Shown: piece by piece, positions 22,400-33,657 of the stretch
Layout of the letters: each line of letters begins with the position of its first letter
Numbering within the stretch: position 1 is the stretch's first letter
Source of the DNA: Scilla litardierei
Lineage: Eukaryota > Streptophyta > Magnoliopsida > Asparagales > Asparagaceae
Reading direction: 5' to 3'
Assembly (NCBI GenBank): GCA_030789695.1
Contig: CM061142.1
Span: forward strand, 279,861,043 to 279,925,042
DNA length: 64,000 nt
The notes under the pieces: model-generated
Database searches by the model: none
What the model was told of the DNA's origin: nothing
What the model saw: the letters and a program-made list of their open reading frames with translations, nothing else
Made by a program: the position numbers and the translations under genes

Positions 22400-25300
22400 C
22401 TATATCTCGGATTCACCCATAATCCCCAATTCTCGACGCAACCGCACAAAGGAGTCCTCCTTTAGGGGTTTCGTGAAAATATCGGCGATTTGCTTTTGGG
22501 TTTCAACGTACACTAAAATGATGTCCTTTTTAGCAACATGATAATCTAAAAAGTGGTGTCGGACATCTATGTGTTTCGAACGGGAATGGTGTACCGGGTT
22601 CTTGGAAAGACATATTGCACTTTGGTTGTCAACCATGATAGGACAAGTATCACAATTTATACCAAAGTCTTTAAGTGTGTGTCTCATCCAAAGAACTTGA
22701 GCACACGCGGCACCGGCGGCAATGTATTCCGCCTCGGTGGTTGAAAGTGATACTGAATTTTGCTTCTTGGAAAAACAAGAGACAAGGGAATTTCCTATAA
22801 AATGGCAAGTGCCATTAGTACTTTTCCTGTCGGATTTGCATCCCGCATAATCGGCATCACTATATGAGATTAACTCATATGTGCTAGATTTCGGATAAAG
22901 TAATCCAAAATCAAGTGTATAACTTAGATAACGGAAAATACGTTTTACCGCTACTAAGTGAGACTCCTTAGGTTGAGACTGATAACGAGCACATACGCAT
23001 ACGGCAAACATAATATCGGGCCTACTTGCGGTAAGATAAAGTAAACTACCTATCATACCTCGATATAGACGAATGTCTACATCCTTACCGCCCGTATCCT
23101 TATCAAGATGCGTAGTCGTGCTCATTGGAGTCTTCTTTCCGGAGGCATTCTCCATTCCAAATCGCTTTAGCAACTCCACCGTATACTTCGTTTGGTGGAT
23201 GAAGATTGCATCGTCCATTTGGCGAATTTGGAGACCTAAGAAATATTTGAGCTCACCCATGTGGCTCATCTCAAATTGTTCCTTCATCACATTAGAAAAC
23301 TCTTCGCAAAGAGCAAAGTTAGTAGCACCGAAAATGATATCATCAACATATATTTGAACTAAAATTATACCATTATTCGAATGCTTAACAAAAAGTGTAG
23401 AATCGGCTTCTCCCATTTTAAAATTCAAATCCAAAAGAAAATTCTTTAGGCGATCATACCAAGCTCGAGGAGCTTGTCTCAAACCGTAAAGCGCTTTCTT
23501 TAGTTTAAAAACATGATTTGGAAATTTTTCATTAATAAAACCCGGAGGTTGAGAAACGTAAACTTCCTCAACGGCATCTCCGTTTAAAAATGCACTTTTA
23601 ACATCCATTTGAAATAATTTCAAATCCTTATGGCATGCAAAAGACAATAATAATCTAATTGATTCTAATCTAGCTACCGGAGCGAAGGATTCTTCGAAAT
23701 CAATACCTTCCTCTTGACGGTAGCCTTGAGCAACTAACCGAGCTTTGTTCCGGACGACGACTTGGTTTTCGTCGGTTTTGTTCTTGAAGATCCACTTTGT
23801 CCCTATGACGGTGTGGTTCTTCGATGGCAATGGAACAAGCTCCCAAACTTCATTCCTCTCGAATTGAATGAGTTCCTCCTTCATGGCTAAGATCCAAGCG
23901 CTATCTTCGCATGCTTCATTAACGTTCTTTGGCTCTATCGAGGAGGCAAAGGCACAATGAGCGAAGTAGTTCACTTGCGATCTCGTCTTGACACTATCAT
24001 GGATATTGCCAATGACTTGCTCATGAGGATGATCACAAACGGTATGAAGCCGTTTGGGAATACCTTGGTCACTAGGAACATTCTCACCAACTTCATTAGA
24101 TGGGTTAGTCTCAATAGAATCAATAGAATCATTAGAGTTAGAATTACCAATTGAATCACATAAGACATCCATAGAGTCATTATCATTAGTAATTCTAGTT
24201 GGAACAAATCCTTCATTAAATGACACATGAAGCGACTCCTCGATCGTTGAGGTTCGTTTTTTGAATATCCGGTAGGCTTTGCTACGCGAAGAATATCCAA
24301 CAAAAATCCCCTCATCGGATCTTGGATCGAATTTGTCCAAACTACCATACGTGTTCTCAATAAAACATTTCGAACCAAAAACACGAAAATGTTTAACTTG
24401 AGGCAACCTACCAAACAACAATTCATAACAAGTTTGTTTAGTGCCGGGCCTCAAAAGTATTCTATTAAACACATAGCAAGCGGTGTGTACCGCTTCCGCC
24501 CAAAATTGATGGCCAAGTTGGCTATCATCAAGCATAGTGCGAGCACACTCCACTAGCGTCCTATTCTTTCTCTCAACTACACCATTTTGAGGAGGTGCAT
24601 GAGGGAAAGAGAAGGTGTGTGTAATACCAACTTCATCACAAAATGTCTCAAAAGACTCATTCTTAAATTCACCTCCATGATCACTACGAATAGTGACAAT
24701 GGTGGTTCCTAAGAGATTTTGTACTTTCTTAACAAAAATTGTGAAGTTTTCAAAAGCTTCATTTTTATTACATATTGAAAACACCCATGTAAATCTCGAA
24801 TAATCATCTATGATGACAAGTCCATATCTTGCATTTCCTAAGGAAGCAACTCTAGTTGGCCCAAATAAGTCTAGATGTAATAGCTCTAGTGGCCGTTTAG
24901 TAGAAATGCTTTTCTTAGGTTTAAACGAAGATTTAGGAAGCTTGCCACGTTGACAACAATCACAAAAACTTTTCTTTTCAAAAATGAGCTTCGGAAAACC
25001 TTTAATGGAATTTAATTTTGAAAGCTTATAAAGTGTTCCAAAGTTCACATGTCCAAAGCGTCGATGCCATAAGTGTTGTTCACTTGTGTTGGCAATAAGA
25101 CATTGTTCATATGATCTTGGAAGATCTAGGATATATATATCCTTATGGCGTGTGCCGGAAAACAATAATTCATTATTATCTTTTCTTAAAATATGGCACA
25201 TTTCTTTCGCAAAGTTAACTTTGTAACCTTTGTCACAAAGTTGACTTATTGAAATAAGATTGTGGTTTAATCCTTTAACAAGGTAAACATCACATATAAT

Positions 25301-25516
25301 GGGTTTAGAAGGATTACCCACTTTACCAACACCTATGATGGTTCCGCTCTCGTTGCCTCCAAATACGACGCGGTTTCCATTTGCAATGGGAACCACTCCG
25401 GAGAGCAATTGAGCGTCACCCGTCATGTGTTTTGAACACCCGCTATCGAGTATCCAATTCCCCTTGGAGCTAAATTTAAATTTGTTGCTCCTTTTCTTTT
25501 TCTTTTCCTTGAGTAC
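22400..25516 (-). CDS. Copia pol polyprotein (protease, integrase, RT, RNase H)
   Basis: An uninterrupted frame of about 1040 codons, entered just after a TAG at about 25517-25519. Residues are numbered from the Met at 25426. The protease motif DSGCSKHM lies just before that Met. The GAG-pre-integrase zinc region is at about 118-160 (HRRFGH … CDCC). Integrase catalytic residues are D186, D249 and E285. RT starts at about 530 with KWIFKNK and has the YVDDIIFGA catalytic motif and [10 protein letters not shown]. RNase H near the C-terminus has [14 protein letters not shown] and [13 protein letters not shown]. All visible catalytic residues are present, so pol itself looks recent. Expression would require readthrough or frameshifting from a gag that is broken. 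Confidence 0.95.
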   Translation of the reverse strand, partial: VLKEKKKKRSNKFKFSSKGNWILDSGCSKHMTGDAQLLSGVVPIANGNRVVFGGNESGTIIGVGKVGNPSKPIICDVYLVKGLNHNLISISQLCDKGYKVNFAKEMCHILRKDNNELLFSGTRHKDIYILDLPRSYEQCLIANTSEQHLWHRRFGHVNFGTLYKLSKLNSIKGFPKLIFEKKSFCDCCQRGKLPKSSFKPKKSISTKRPLELLHLDLFGPTRVASLGNARYGLVIIDDYSRFTWVFSICNKNEAFENFTIFVKKVQNLLGTTIVTIRSDHGGEFKNESFETFCDEVGITHTFSFPHAPPQNGVVERKNRTLVECARTMLDDSQLGHQFWAEAVHTACYVFNRILLRPGTKQTCYELLFGRLPQVKHFRVFGSKCFIENTYGSLDKFDPRSDEGIFVGYSSRSKAYRIFKKRTSTIEESLHVSFNEGFVPTRITNDNDSMDVLCDSIGNSNSNDSIDSIETNPSNEVGENVPSDQGIPKRLHTVCDHPHEQVIGNIHDSVKTRSQVNYFAHCAFASSIEPKNVNEACEDSAWILAMKEELIQFERNEVWELVPLPSKNHTVIGTKWIFKNKTDENQVVVRNKARLVAQGYRQEEGIDFEESFAPVARLESIRLLLSFACHKDLKLFQMDVKSAFLNGDAVEEVYVSQPPGFINEKFPNHVFKLKKALYGLRQAPRAWYDRLKNFLLDLNFKMGEADSTLFVKHSNNGIILVQIYVDDIIFGATNFALCEEFSNVMKEQFEMSHMGELKYFLGLQIRQMDDAIFIHQTKYTVELLKRFGMENASGKKTPMSTTTHLDKDTGGKDVDIRLYRGMIGSLLYLTASRPDIMFAVCVCARYQSQPKESHLVAVKRIFRYLSYTLDFGLLYPKSSTYELISYSDADYAGCKSDRKSTNGTCHFIGNSLVSCFSKKQNSVSLSTTEAEYIAAGAACAQVLWMRHTLKDFGINCDTCPIMVDNQSAICLSKNPVHHSRSKHIDVRHHFLDYHVAKKDIILVYVETQKQIADIFTKPLKEDSFVRLRRELGIMGESEI

Positions 25517-27819
25517 CTAAAGATAGAAAATTTCATATCATGGTACCTAAGGTCATTGGGTCCAAAAGATTAGACCTTTGGAAGCCAAGTCCAATTGGAC
25601 TTAGACTTCCCCACATAATTTCTACTATGCACAACATCCGAAAAATAAGCATTCATGTACACTTGTTTTTCATCCATGCTTGTGTCCTTTGGGCTCCAAA
25701 TAGTGAAAATCTTGGGAGCCCTCATCCTATTTGGTGCATGCATGCGTTGTTGGTTTCTACGTGATGCATGTCGTGGATAGTCATAAGGAACATGATGGAA
25801 TGGTGCATGCGGATAATTATTCATAGGATGTTGTGGGTGAACATTTGCATGTGTGGGAACACGTGCGTGAGGGTGTCTCACATGGTGTGCACATGTACGT
25901 GAATGTGTTGCATAAAAATCATCATATGTGTGAGCCGGTGGAGTAGGACGTGTGTTCCTACGTGGCATGGTATTTGTGTACATATAAGCATGACCCTTCT
26001 TTGGAGGTCCACCCAAAGTGGGTTTCTTTCCGAAAGAGGGTGTGGACGAGGTGGAAGCACCATTGTAAGAAGAACTACCAATAGAGTGTTTGCTACCACT
26101 CGTTGAGTCACCGGAAGTTGGCCTAACAAAAGTAGTGGCCGATTTGGATGAACATCCCATCGTATACCCCAAACCAATGTGGTGATTAGCCGAAAGTAAG
26201 TCACTTAGGATTTTATCCAAATGGTCCTTACCCTTATTGAATTTATTAATTCAGCCTAATGTGTTCTCATATTTTTCGGTGAGAGAACGCATAGAAGTAT
26301 CCAAGTTGGATACTTGCGATGTGAGCACATAAACACGAGATTTAAGATTCTCATTCTCAATACTCAAAGTCGAGTTTTGAGAAGTCAAATCCACTATCTT
26401 GTGATCCTCCGGATCTTCAATGCAAACATGTTCAAGTTGAGTCTTGAGATTAACAATATCATTCCTCAACCCTTCAACAACGGTGTCGTTGTTGGTGATG
26501 ATAGTTTTAGGCGAGGTTTGAATGCTAGCTAGGTCATCTTTTACTTTAGTATACCTATTTACTAATTTAGTATACTTAGACCATAATTGAGAATTAGCAT
26601 TCCTAAGGTCATCCATAGTTACCTCATCGCCTTCGTCGTCACTATCATCGGAAGAGGAGGATCCTTGATCATGCTCCTCTCTTGCCATGAAGCACATGTG
26701 CGCTTGCTCGACTTGCTCATCGTCCGACTCTCCGCTTGAGGAATCCTCGGAGTCGGTGAATGTTGCTCCGACAAGTCCCTTTTTGTTCCCTTTCTTGTAC
26801 TTCTTGGACTTATCGAATTTCGACGCCTTCCACCTCTCCTTTTGCTTGTTGAGAGGACACTCTGCTTTCATGTGTCCTGGCTTATTGCACTAGAAACACA
26901 AAGGAGAGGAGGAGGCGTTAGAAGAACCAAATTTAGCTTTGTTCTTATAGTTACCTTTTCGAAAGAAACGGTTGAACTTCTTGGCCATGAGTGCCATGGA
27001 CTCCAAGTCTAACTCGTTTTCCGAGTCTTCATCATCGGTTGATGTGGATGTGGATGGAGCGGCCTTGAAAGCAATAGCCTTCTTCTTTGGCTCGTCTTGC
27101 TTTAGGTATGACTTCATCTTTTCCTGCAATTTTAGCTTGCTATCCTTGCTTACCTCGTATGACATTAAAGTACCCATTAGTTGAACTACGGTGTACTTAT
27201 TCATATCATTACCTTCCTCGATGGCGAAGGTACGCTTTTCCCAAGAAGAAGGAAGTCCTTCGATAAGCTTCGAACACTTCTCCTTTTGGGTGTAGGTTTT
27301 GCCGAGAGCCTCCAACTCGTTTATGATGTCGACGAAACGAGCGTAATACTCCTTCATTTTCTCGCCCTGTTGCATATGAAACATTTCGTAATCATTGTTA
27401 ACAACAACGAGTTTAGAGTCTCTTACCCTACTCGTCCCTTCATGTAGTATGAGGAGGGAGTTCCAAATTTGATATGCACTCTTACATGTGCATATCTTAT
27501 TGAAGTCCTCGGGCTCCAATGCGCATTGCAAGGCGTTCATTGCCTTGGCATTGCTTACCTCCGCGGCGACCTCCGCGGTTGTCCATTTCTCAAAGTCTTC
27601 TTCGGCGGGCTCGACGTATTCCTTCATCGTGGTCCTCCATAGAGATGCACTCCGGAGGAAAGTTTCCATCCGGCATTTCCAGTACCCGTAGTTGGTACCG
27701 TTGAAGAATGGAGGCCTCGTTGAGGAATGTCCTTCCATCACTGAAGATGCTCCTTCACGGTTCCTGAAGGTGCCATAGTCGGAAGGTGGACGCACGGTCT
27801 TGTTGTCGTTGGCAGACAT
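25517..27819 (-). pseudogene. Copia gag of the Sirevirus-type element, disrupted
   Basis: The ATG at 27819 begins a Copia gag (UBN2): FFNGTNYGYWKCRMETFL, YQIWNSL, LIEGLPSSWE. TAG at 26890-26892 falls inside the zinc knuckle, between CF and CNKPGHMKAEC; a C-to-T change of a CAG codon is the simplest cause. The frame continues through a coiled-coil-like segment to TGA at 26248-26250, then reopens for 216 codons (26220-25570) of His/Pro/Arg-rich sequence ending at TAA 25570-25572. A further frameshift near 25517 separates it from pol. At least three stops and one frameshift are present, while pol just downstream is intact. Confidence 0.88.
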
Positions 27820-27830
27820 AGCTAAGTATC

Positions 27831-27844
27831 TGGCTCTGATACCA
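27831..27844 (-). other. Primer-binding site (tRNA-iMet) of the Sirevirus-type element
   Basis: TGGTATCAGAGCCA on the minus strand, two bases from the 5' LTR. It is a perfect match to the common plant Copia PBS. Confidence 0.93.
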
Positions 27845-28588
27845 AATTTAATGCCCTACAAGCTACTGCACAAGTACTAGAGGGGGGGGGGGGGTGAATA
27901 GTACTTTAAAAATAACGAGGAGGATAATTCCTAATTATAGTGCAAACAACTACCAAATCAATTTGCGGAAGCTTAAATTGAAAACAACAACAAAATTAAC
28001 AATGCTAACAAGAGATATTACTGGGTTCGGATCCACCCAAGTCTCCCCGACTTGTTCCCGGTGATCCTACGTCCTAACCACCCAGATCCCCTCCGGATAC
28101 TTGAGTTAGAAACCCTAACTCAAAATTTCCACTATGAAATACTTGTGAAAAACCTCCACAAGTCAAATCATACAAAATGTAATTTGTGACTCACACAACC
28201 CGGGATCACAACCACACTCTCACAACCGAGAGTGAAACTTACAATTCAAATATGAAATGAAATAAGAAAACTTCTTACCGACAAAATACCTATGCCTTGA
28301 GTAATGCTTACGAATTAGGGCAAGGATGATTTTGAGGAAGAAGAAGTGGCACCAAACCCTAGCTCCAAGATGTAGATCAGCGATGGAGAGTTATGGGGAT
28401 GTTGGTGACCTAGAATCAAGCACTTGGCTTGGAAGGCTTCACACTCAATGAATCTCTCTTTGGAAGTAAGAGTGAGGAGAGATTATTGAATGGAATGAAT
28501 GAGCTTTGAATGAGCTTGGAATGATTTCTCTTGATCTCTAAACTTGCAATAATATCAGCCTTGACTGCAATGAATGCAGCCCAACAAC

Positions 28589-28598
28589 TATTTATAGG
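28589..28598 (-). promoter_or_regulatory. TATA box of the Sirevirus-type 5' LTR
   Basis: CTATAAATAG on the minus strand, about 65 bp downstream of the palindrome array in the direction of transcription. This is the presumed promoter of gag-pol. Confidence 0.75.
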
Positions 28599-28662
28599 AT
28601 AGAGGAGAGAGAGAGAGAGAGAAATGTTTCAATTAAAGCTCCAACGGCTCTTTTCTGAACCC

Positions 28663-29328
28663 AACTAGTCGGTCAAAGAACAACCACCGACCGACTAGTT
28701 CATCAACTAGTCGGTCGGTCAATTAACGTATACCGACTAATGAGTGAACAGAGAAAAGATCAAAGCACAGACATAAGGAACTAGTCGGTCTAAGAAGAGT
28801 CGCTGACCGACTAGTTTCACAACTAGTCGGTCGGTTACACAACTGAGACCGACTAACAGATAAAGCTGAAGTCTGAGCATAAATAGACTTAGTCGGTCCA
28901 AGAACAAATGTTGACCGACTAATTCACCAACTAGTCGGTCGCCAAATGAGCATAGACTGACTAACGATAAACAGTAAGTTAGGTGAAAAATTGGCATGTA
29001 CAGTAAATTAAACTAGTCGGTCCAAGAAGGAAAGTTGACCGACTAGTTCATCAACTAGTCGGTCGATCAATGAACACAGACCGACTAATGATAAACAGTA
29101 GCTCAGGCTCAAATGTGCATGTATAGGGAAAGCTCAACTAGTCGTCACAGAAGCATCACTGACCGACTAGTTCACAAACTAGTCGGTCGGTGAGTCAACT
29201 TAGACCGACTAACTGCAAATAGTAAAGAGCTTAGAATTAACTGACAGAAACTAGTCGGTCCAAGAAGCTTTGTTGACCAACTAGATCACCATCTAGTCGG
29301 TCAGTTCTTCTTCTTGAACCAACTAACA
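28663..29328. repeat. Array of interrupted palindromes in U3 (5' LTR)
   Basis: The counterpart of 17689-18352, about six units. A few arms have mutated (for example CTAGTCGTCA at about 29149), which shortens the potential stems. Confidence 0.93.
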
Positions 29329-29734
29329 TGCACAAGAAGTCGCGAATCGAAGCGTGAAGCTTCGAGAAGGATTGTATGGACTTCTACTAAGATCCTAGAG
29401 CTAAGATATGAGCGTTATGAAGATTTAAACCGTAAGACCTACTCAAGGCTTAACATTCTACGACAGAAGCTTAAAGACTATAAATAAAACTTGACGATAC
29501 CGTCTTCAATAGCTTCAATCGAATCTTCATGACTTCTAAAATGGTCCATAAGCTTCAATGAAGCTTTAGGCATACGATCACGTGCTTTGAGAAGTCTTGA
29601 GACGTCGTAATTGATATTCATATGAATTTGGCGATGATCTCCATAACTACGCTCACAAAGTGTTAGTTCACGTTATATTTATGTTTGTTCATCATCCAAA
29701 ACCAAATCCGGAGAGTCCAATATCCAACACGACT

Positions 29735-30647
29735 ATGATCTATGACGTGGCACAGTACGTCAAGAAGTGCGAGACGTGCCAAAAATTTGGTTGACACACG
29801 GCATCGCCTCCGGATGACTTGGTACCAATCGTAAGCCCAATTCCGTTCGCCAAGTGGGGGCTTGATATCCTCGAGCCTTTCCCAAAGGCCTCGGGGGAAG
29901 GAAGTATCTGGTTATCGCCGTGGACTACTTCACAAAATGGGTCGAAGCTGAGCCGTTGGCATGCATCACGTGGACGGATATGAAAGGCTTTATTTGGCAG
30001 TCCGTGATATGTCGCTTCGGGATACCCCGCTCTATAGTAACGGACAATGGGAGACAGTTCGATTCTGAAGGCTTTCGTGACTTCTGTTCGGGCTGGGGAA
30101 TCAAGCTCCATTTCGCATCGGTCGTCCACCCACAGTGCAACGGGATGGCAGAGGCCGCCAATAAATGCATCTTGGGCCCCATGAAGAAGAAGGTAGACGC
30201 TGCACTCGGGGCATGGGTGGACGAGTTACCAGGCAACCTCTAGTCCTACCGAACCACCCATAAGACCTCAACTGGAGAGAGCCCATTCATGCTGGCATAC
30301 GGGTAGGAAGCGGTCGTTCCTGTGGAGATCGGTGAGGAGACACTCAGGCTAAAATTCTTCGATGAGGACATCAATGGGAAGGACCTCGGCCTCAGTATCG
30401 AGCTGGTGGATGAAGTAAGGGATCGAGCCCTGACGCACCTTGGCCGGCAGAGGATGGCCCGGCACTACAACTCCAGGGTGAAGAAGCAGACCTTCCGAAT
30501 CGGTGACTTAGTCCTCAGAGACGCCACCTTCAAACCCAAGACCGCTCGCCGAGGGAAACTGTCCGCCAAATGGGAGGGACCCTACAAGATCGTCGACATC
30601 GTTGGACCGGTCACGTACATTCTGGCGACCCTGACGGGAGCGAATTA
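29735..30647 (+). pseudogene. Gypsy integrase, continuation after the Copia insertion, disrupted
   Basis: This frame continues the zinc-finger region (VAQYVKKCETC), a TGA following within ten residues. The catalytic core keeps all three acidic positions: GLDIL (about 29860), VTDNGRQFD (about 30040) and the E of MAEAANKC (about 30150). A one-base deletion near 29893 shifts the frame between the first D and VDYFTKWVEAE. TAG at 30241 (probably a former Trp) and TAG at 30304 interrupt the tail. The C-terminal DNA-binding part has FRIGDLVLRD and KLSAKWEGPYKI. I see no chromodomain, as expected for Tat. Confidence 0.87.
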
Positions 30648-30775
30648 GCCCACCCCTGGAATGCGGAGCACCTGCTAAAGTTTTACCAATAATTGTAAGT
30701 CTTTCCAATAAAATATCATCATTTCCGTACTTTCCTAACCCTGCTGTCTCCACCTGAGTATTTTAGCCCGAACGC

Positions 30776-33657
30776 ACAAGACTCTGGGGCAGGGCCAACC
30801 CTCGCCACCCAAACCAGAGAAGGGCACGGGCCGAGCTACGTGCTCGCTCCCCCCTCAAGACCTCTGGGGCAGGGCCAACCCTCGCCATCCAAACCATAGA
30901 AGGGCACGGGCCGAGCTACGTGCTCGCTCCCCCCTCAAGACCTCTAGGGCAGGGCCAACCCTCGCCACCCAAACCAGAGAAGGGCACGAGCCGAGCTACG
31001 CACTCGCTCCCCCCATAAGACCACTGGGACAGGGTCAACCCTCGCCACCCAAACTAGAGAAGAGCACGGGCCGAGCTATGAGCTCGCTCCCCCCTATGGA
31101 CCTTTGGGGCAGGGCCAACCCTTGCCACCCAAACCAGAGAAGGGCACGGGCTGAGCTATGCGCTCGCTTCCCCCCTCAAGACCTCTAAGGCAGGGCCAAC
31201 CCTCGCCACCCAAACCAGAGAAGGGCACGGGCCGAGCTACGCGCTCGCTCCCCCCCTCAAGACCTCTGGGGCAGGGCCAACCCTCACCACCCAAACCAGA
31301 GAAGGGCACGGGCCGAGCTACATGCTCGCTCCCCCTCAAGAACTCTGGGGTAGGGCCAACCCTCACCACCCAAACCAGAGAAGGGCACGGGCCGAGCTAC
31401 GCGCTCGCTCCCCCCCTAAGACCTCTGTGGCAGAGCCAACCCTCGCCACCAAAACCAGAGATGGGCACGGGCCGAGCTACACGCTCGCTCCCCCCTCTGG
31501 ACCTTTGGGGCAGGGCCAACCCTCGCCACCCAAACCAGAGAAGGGCACGGGCTGAGCTATGCACTCGCTCCCCCCTCAAGACCTCTGGGACAGGGCCAAC
31601 TCTCGCCACCCAGACCAGAGAAGGGAACGGGCCAAGCTACGCGCTCGCTCCCCCCCTCAAGACCTCTGGGGCAGGGCCAACCCTCACCACCTAAACCATA
31701 GAAGGGCACGGGCCGAGCTACGCGCTCACTCCCCCCCTCAAGACCTATGGGGCAGGGCCAACCCTCGCCACCCAAACCAGAGAAGGGCATGGGCCGAGCT
31801 ACGCGCTCGCTCCCCCCTCAAGACCTTTGGGGCAGGGCCAACCCTCGCCACCCAAATAGAGAAGGGCACGGGCTGAGCTACGTGCTCGCTCCCCCTCAAG
31901 ACCTCTGGGGCAGGGCCAACCCTCGCCACCCAAACAAGAGAAGGGCACGTGCCGAGCTACGCACTCGCTCCCCCCTCAAGACCTTTAGGGAAGGGCCAAC
32001 CCTCGCCACCCAGACCATAGAAGGGTACGGGCCGAGCTACGTGCTCGCTCCTCCTCTAAGACCTCTGGGGCAGGGCCAACCCTCACCACCCAAACCATAG
32101 AAGGGCACGGGCCGAGCTATGCACTCGCTCCCCCCTCAAGAACTCTTGGGCAGGGCCTACCCTCGCCACCCAAACCAAAGAAGGGCACGGGCCGAGCTAC
32201 GCGCTCGCTCCCCCCTCAAGACCTCTGGGGCAGGGCCTACCATCGCCACCCAAACCAGAGAAGGGCACGGGCCGAGCTACACGCTCGCTCCCCCCTCAAG
32301 ACCTCTGGGGCCAGGCCAACCCTCGCCACCCAAACCAGAGAAGGGCACGGGCTGAGCTACGTGCTAAATCCCCCCTCAAGACCTCTGGGGCAGGGCCAAA
32401 CCTCGCCACCTAAACCAGTGAAGGACACAGGCCGAGCTACGCGCTCGCTCCCCCCTCAAGACCTCTGAGGCAGGGCCAACCCTCACCACCCAAACCAGAG
32501 AAGGGCACAGGCCGAGCTACGTACTCGCTCCCTCCTCAAGACCTCTGGGGCAGGGCCAACCCTAGCCATCCAAACCAGAGAAGGGCACGGGCCGAGCTAC
32601 GTGCTCGCTCCCCCCTCAAGACCTCTGGGGCAGGGCCAACCCTCGCCACCCAAACCAGAGAAGGGCACGGGCCGAGCTACGCGCTCGTCCCCCCTCAAGA
32701 CCTCTGGGGCAGGGCCAACCCTCGCCACCCAAACCAAAGAAGGGCACGGGTCGAGCTACACGCTCGCTCCCCACCTCAAGACCTCTGGGGCAGGGCTAAC
32801 CCTCGCCACCCAAACCAGAGAAGGGCACGGGCTGAGCTACACGCTCGCTCCCCCCCTCAAGACCTCTGGGGCAGGGCCAACCCTCGCCACCCAAACCAGA
32901 GAAGGGCATGGGCCGAGCTACGTGCTCGCTCCCCTGCTCAAGACCTCTGGGACAGGGCCAACCCTCGCCACCCAAACCAGAGAAGGGCACGGGCTGAGCT
33001 ACTCGCTCACTCCCCCCTCAAGACCTCTGAGACAGGGCCGACCCTCGCCACCCAAACCAGAGAAGGGCACGGGCCGAGCTACGTGCTCGCTCCCTCCCCT
33101 CAAGACCTCTGGGGCAAGGCCGACCCTCACCACCCAAACCAGAGAAGGGCACGGGCCGAGCTACATGCTCGCTCCCTCCCCTCAAGACCTCCGGGGCAGG
33201 GCCGACCCTCGCCACCCAAACCAGAGAAGGGCACGGGCCGAGCTACGCCCTCGCTCCCCCCTCAAGACCTCTAGGGCAGGGCCAAGCCTCGCCACCCAAA
33301 CCAAATAAGGGCAGTGGCCGAGCTACGCGCTCGCTCCCCCCTCAAGACCTCTGGAGCAGGGCCAGCCCTCGCCGCCCAAACCAGAGAAGGGCACGGGCCG
33401 AGCTACGCGCTCGCTCCCTCCCCTCAAGACCTCTGGGGCAGGTCCAACCCTCGCCGCCCAAACCAGAGAAGGGCACGGGTCGAGCTACGCGCTCGATCCC
33501 TCCCTCAAGACCTCTGGGGCAGGGCCGACCCTTGCCAACCAAACCAGAGAAGGGCATGGGCCGAGCTACGTGCTCGTTCCCCCCCTCAAGACCTCTGGGG
33601 CAGGGCCATGCCTCACCACCCAAACCAGAGAAGGGCACGGGCCGAGCTACGCGCTCC
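30776..33657 (+). repeat. Minisatellite of about 36 copies of an 80-bp unit
   Basis: The unit contains GGGGCAGGGCCAACCCTCGC, CACCCAAACCAGAGAAGGGC, ACGGGCCGAGCTAC and a C-rich end. Copies differ at a few positions and by 1-3 bp in length. The array lies right after the gypsy integrase. Tat elements are known to carry tandem repeats there, sometimes seeding genomic satellites. Long open frames run through it on both strands (for example 32601-33308 plus and 31094-31369 minus) because the unit lacks stops; I do not regard them as genes. Confidence 0.95.

Larger units (their letters stand above)
16891..29729 (-). mobile_element. Copia LTR retrotransposon, Sirevirus type, nested in the gypsy integrase
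   Basis: A 12.8-kb element on the minus strand with LTRs at 27847-29729 (5') and 16891-18756 (3'), iMet PBS, gag, pol, an additional sense ORF, several polypurine boxes and a CGACT TSD. The RNase H sequence style ([20 protein letters not shown]), the extra 3' ORF, multiple PPT-like boxes and palindrome-rich U3 all fit Sireviruses (SIRE/Opie/Ji group). The LTRs show about 5 differences in about 240 aligned bases by eye, so it is younger than its host. gag is broken but pol is open. Confidence 0.95.
27847..29729 (-). repeat. 5' LTR of the Sirevirus-type element
   Basis: Matches 16891-18756. It contains a run of 13 G (27882-27894, plus strand) and flanking bases missing from the other LTR. The last base pair next to the PBS is mutated (the plus strand starts TT instead of TG). 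Confidence 0.95.
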
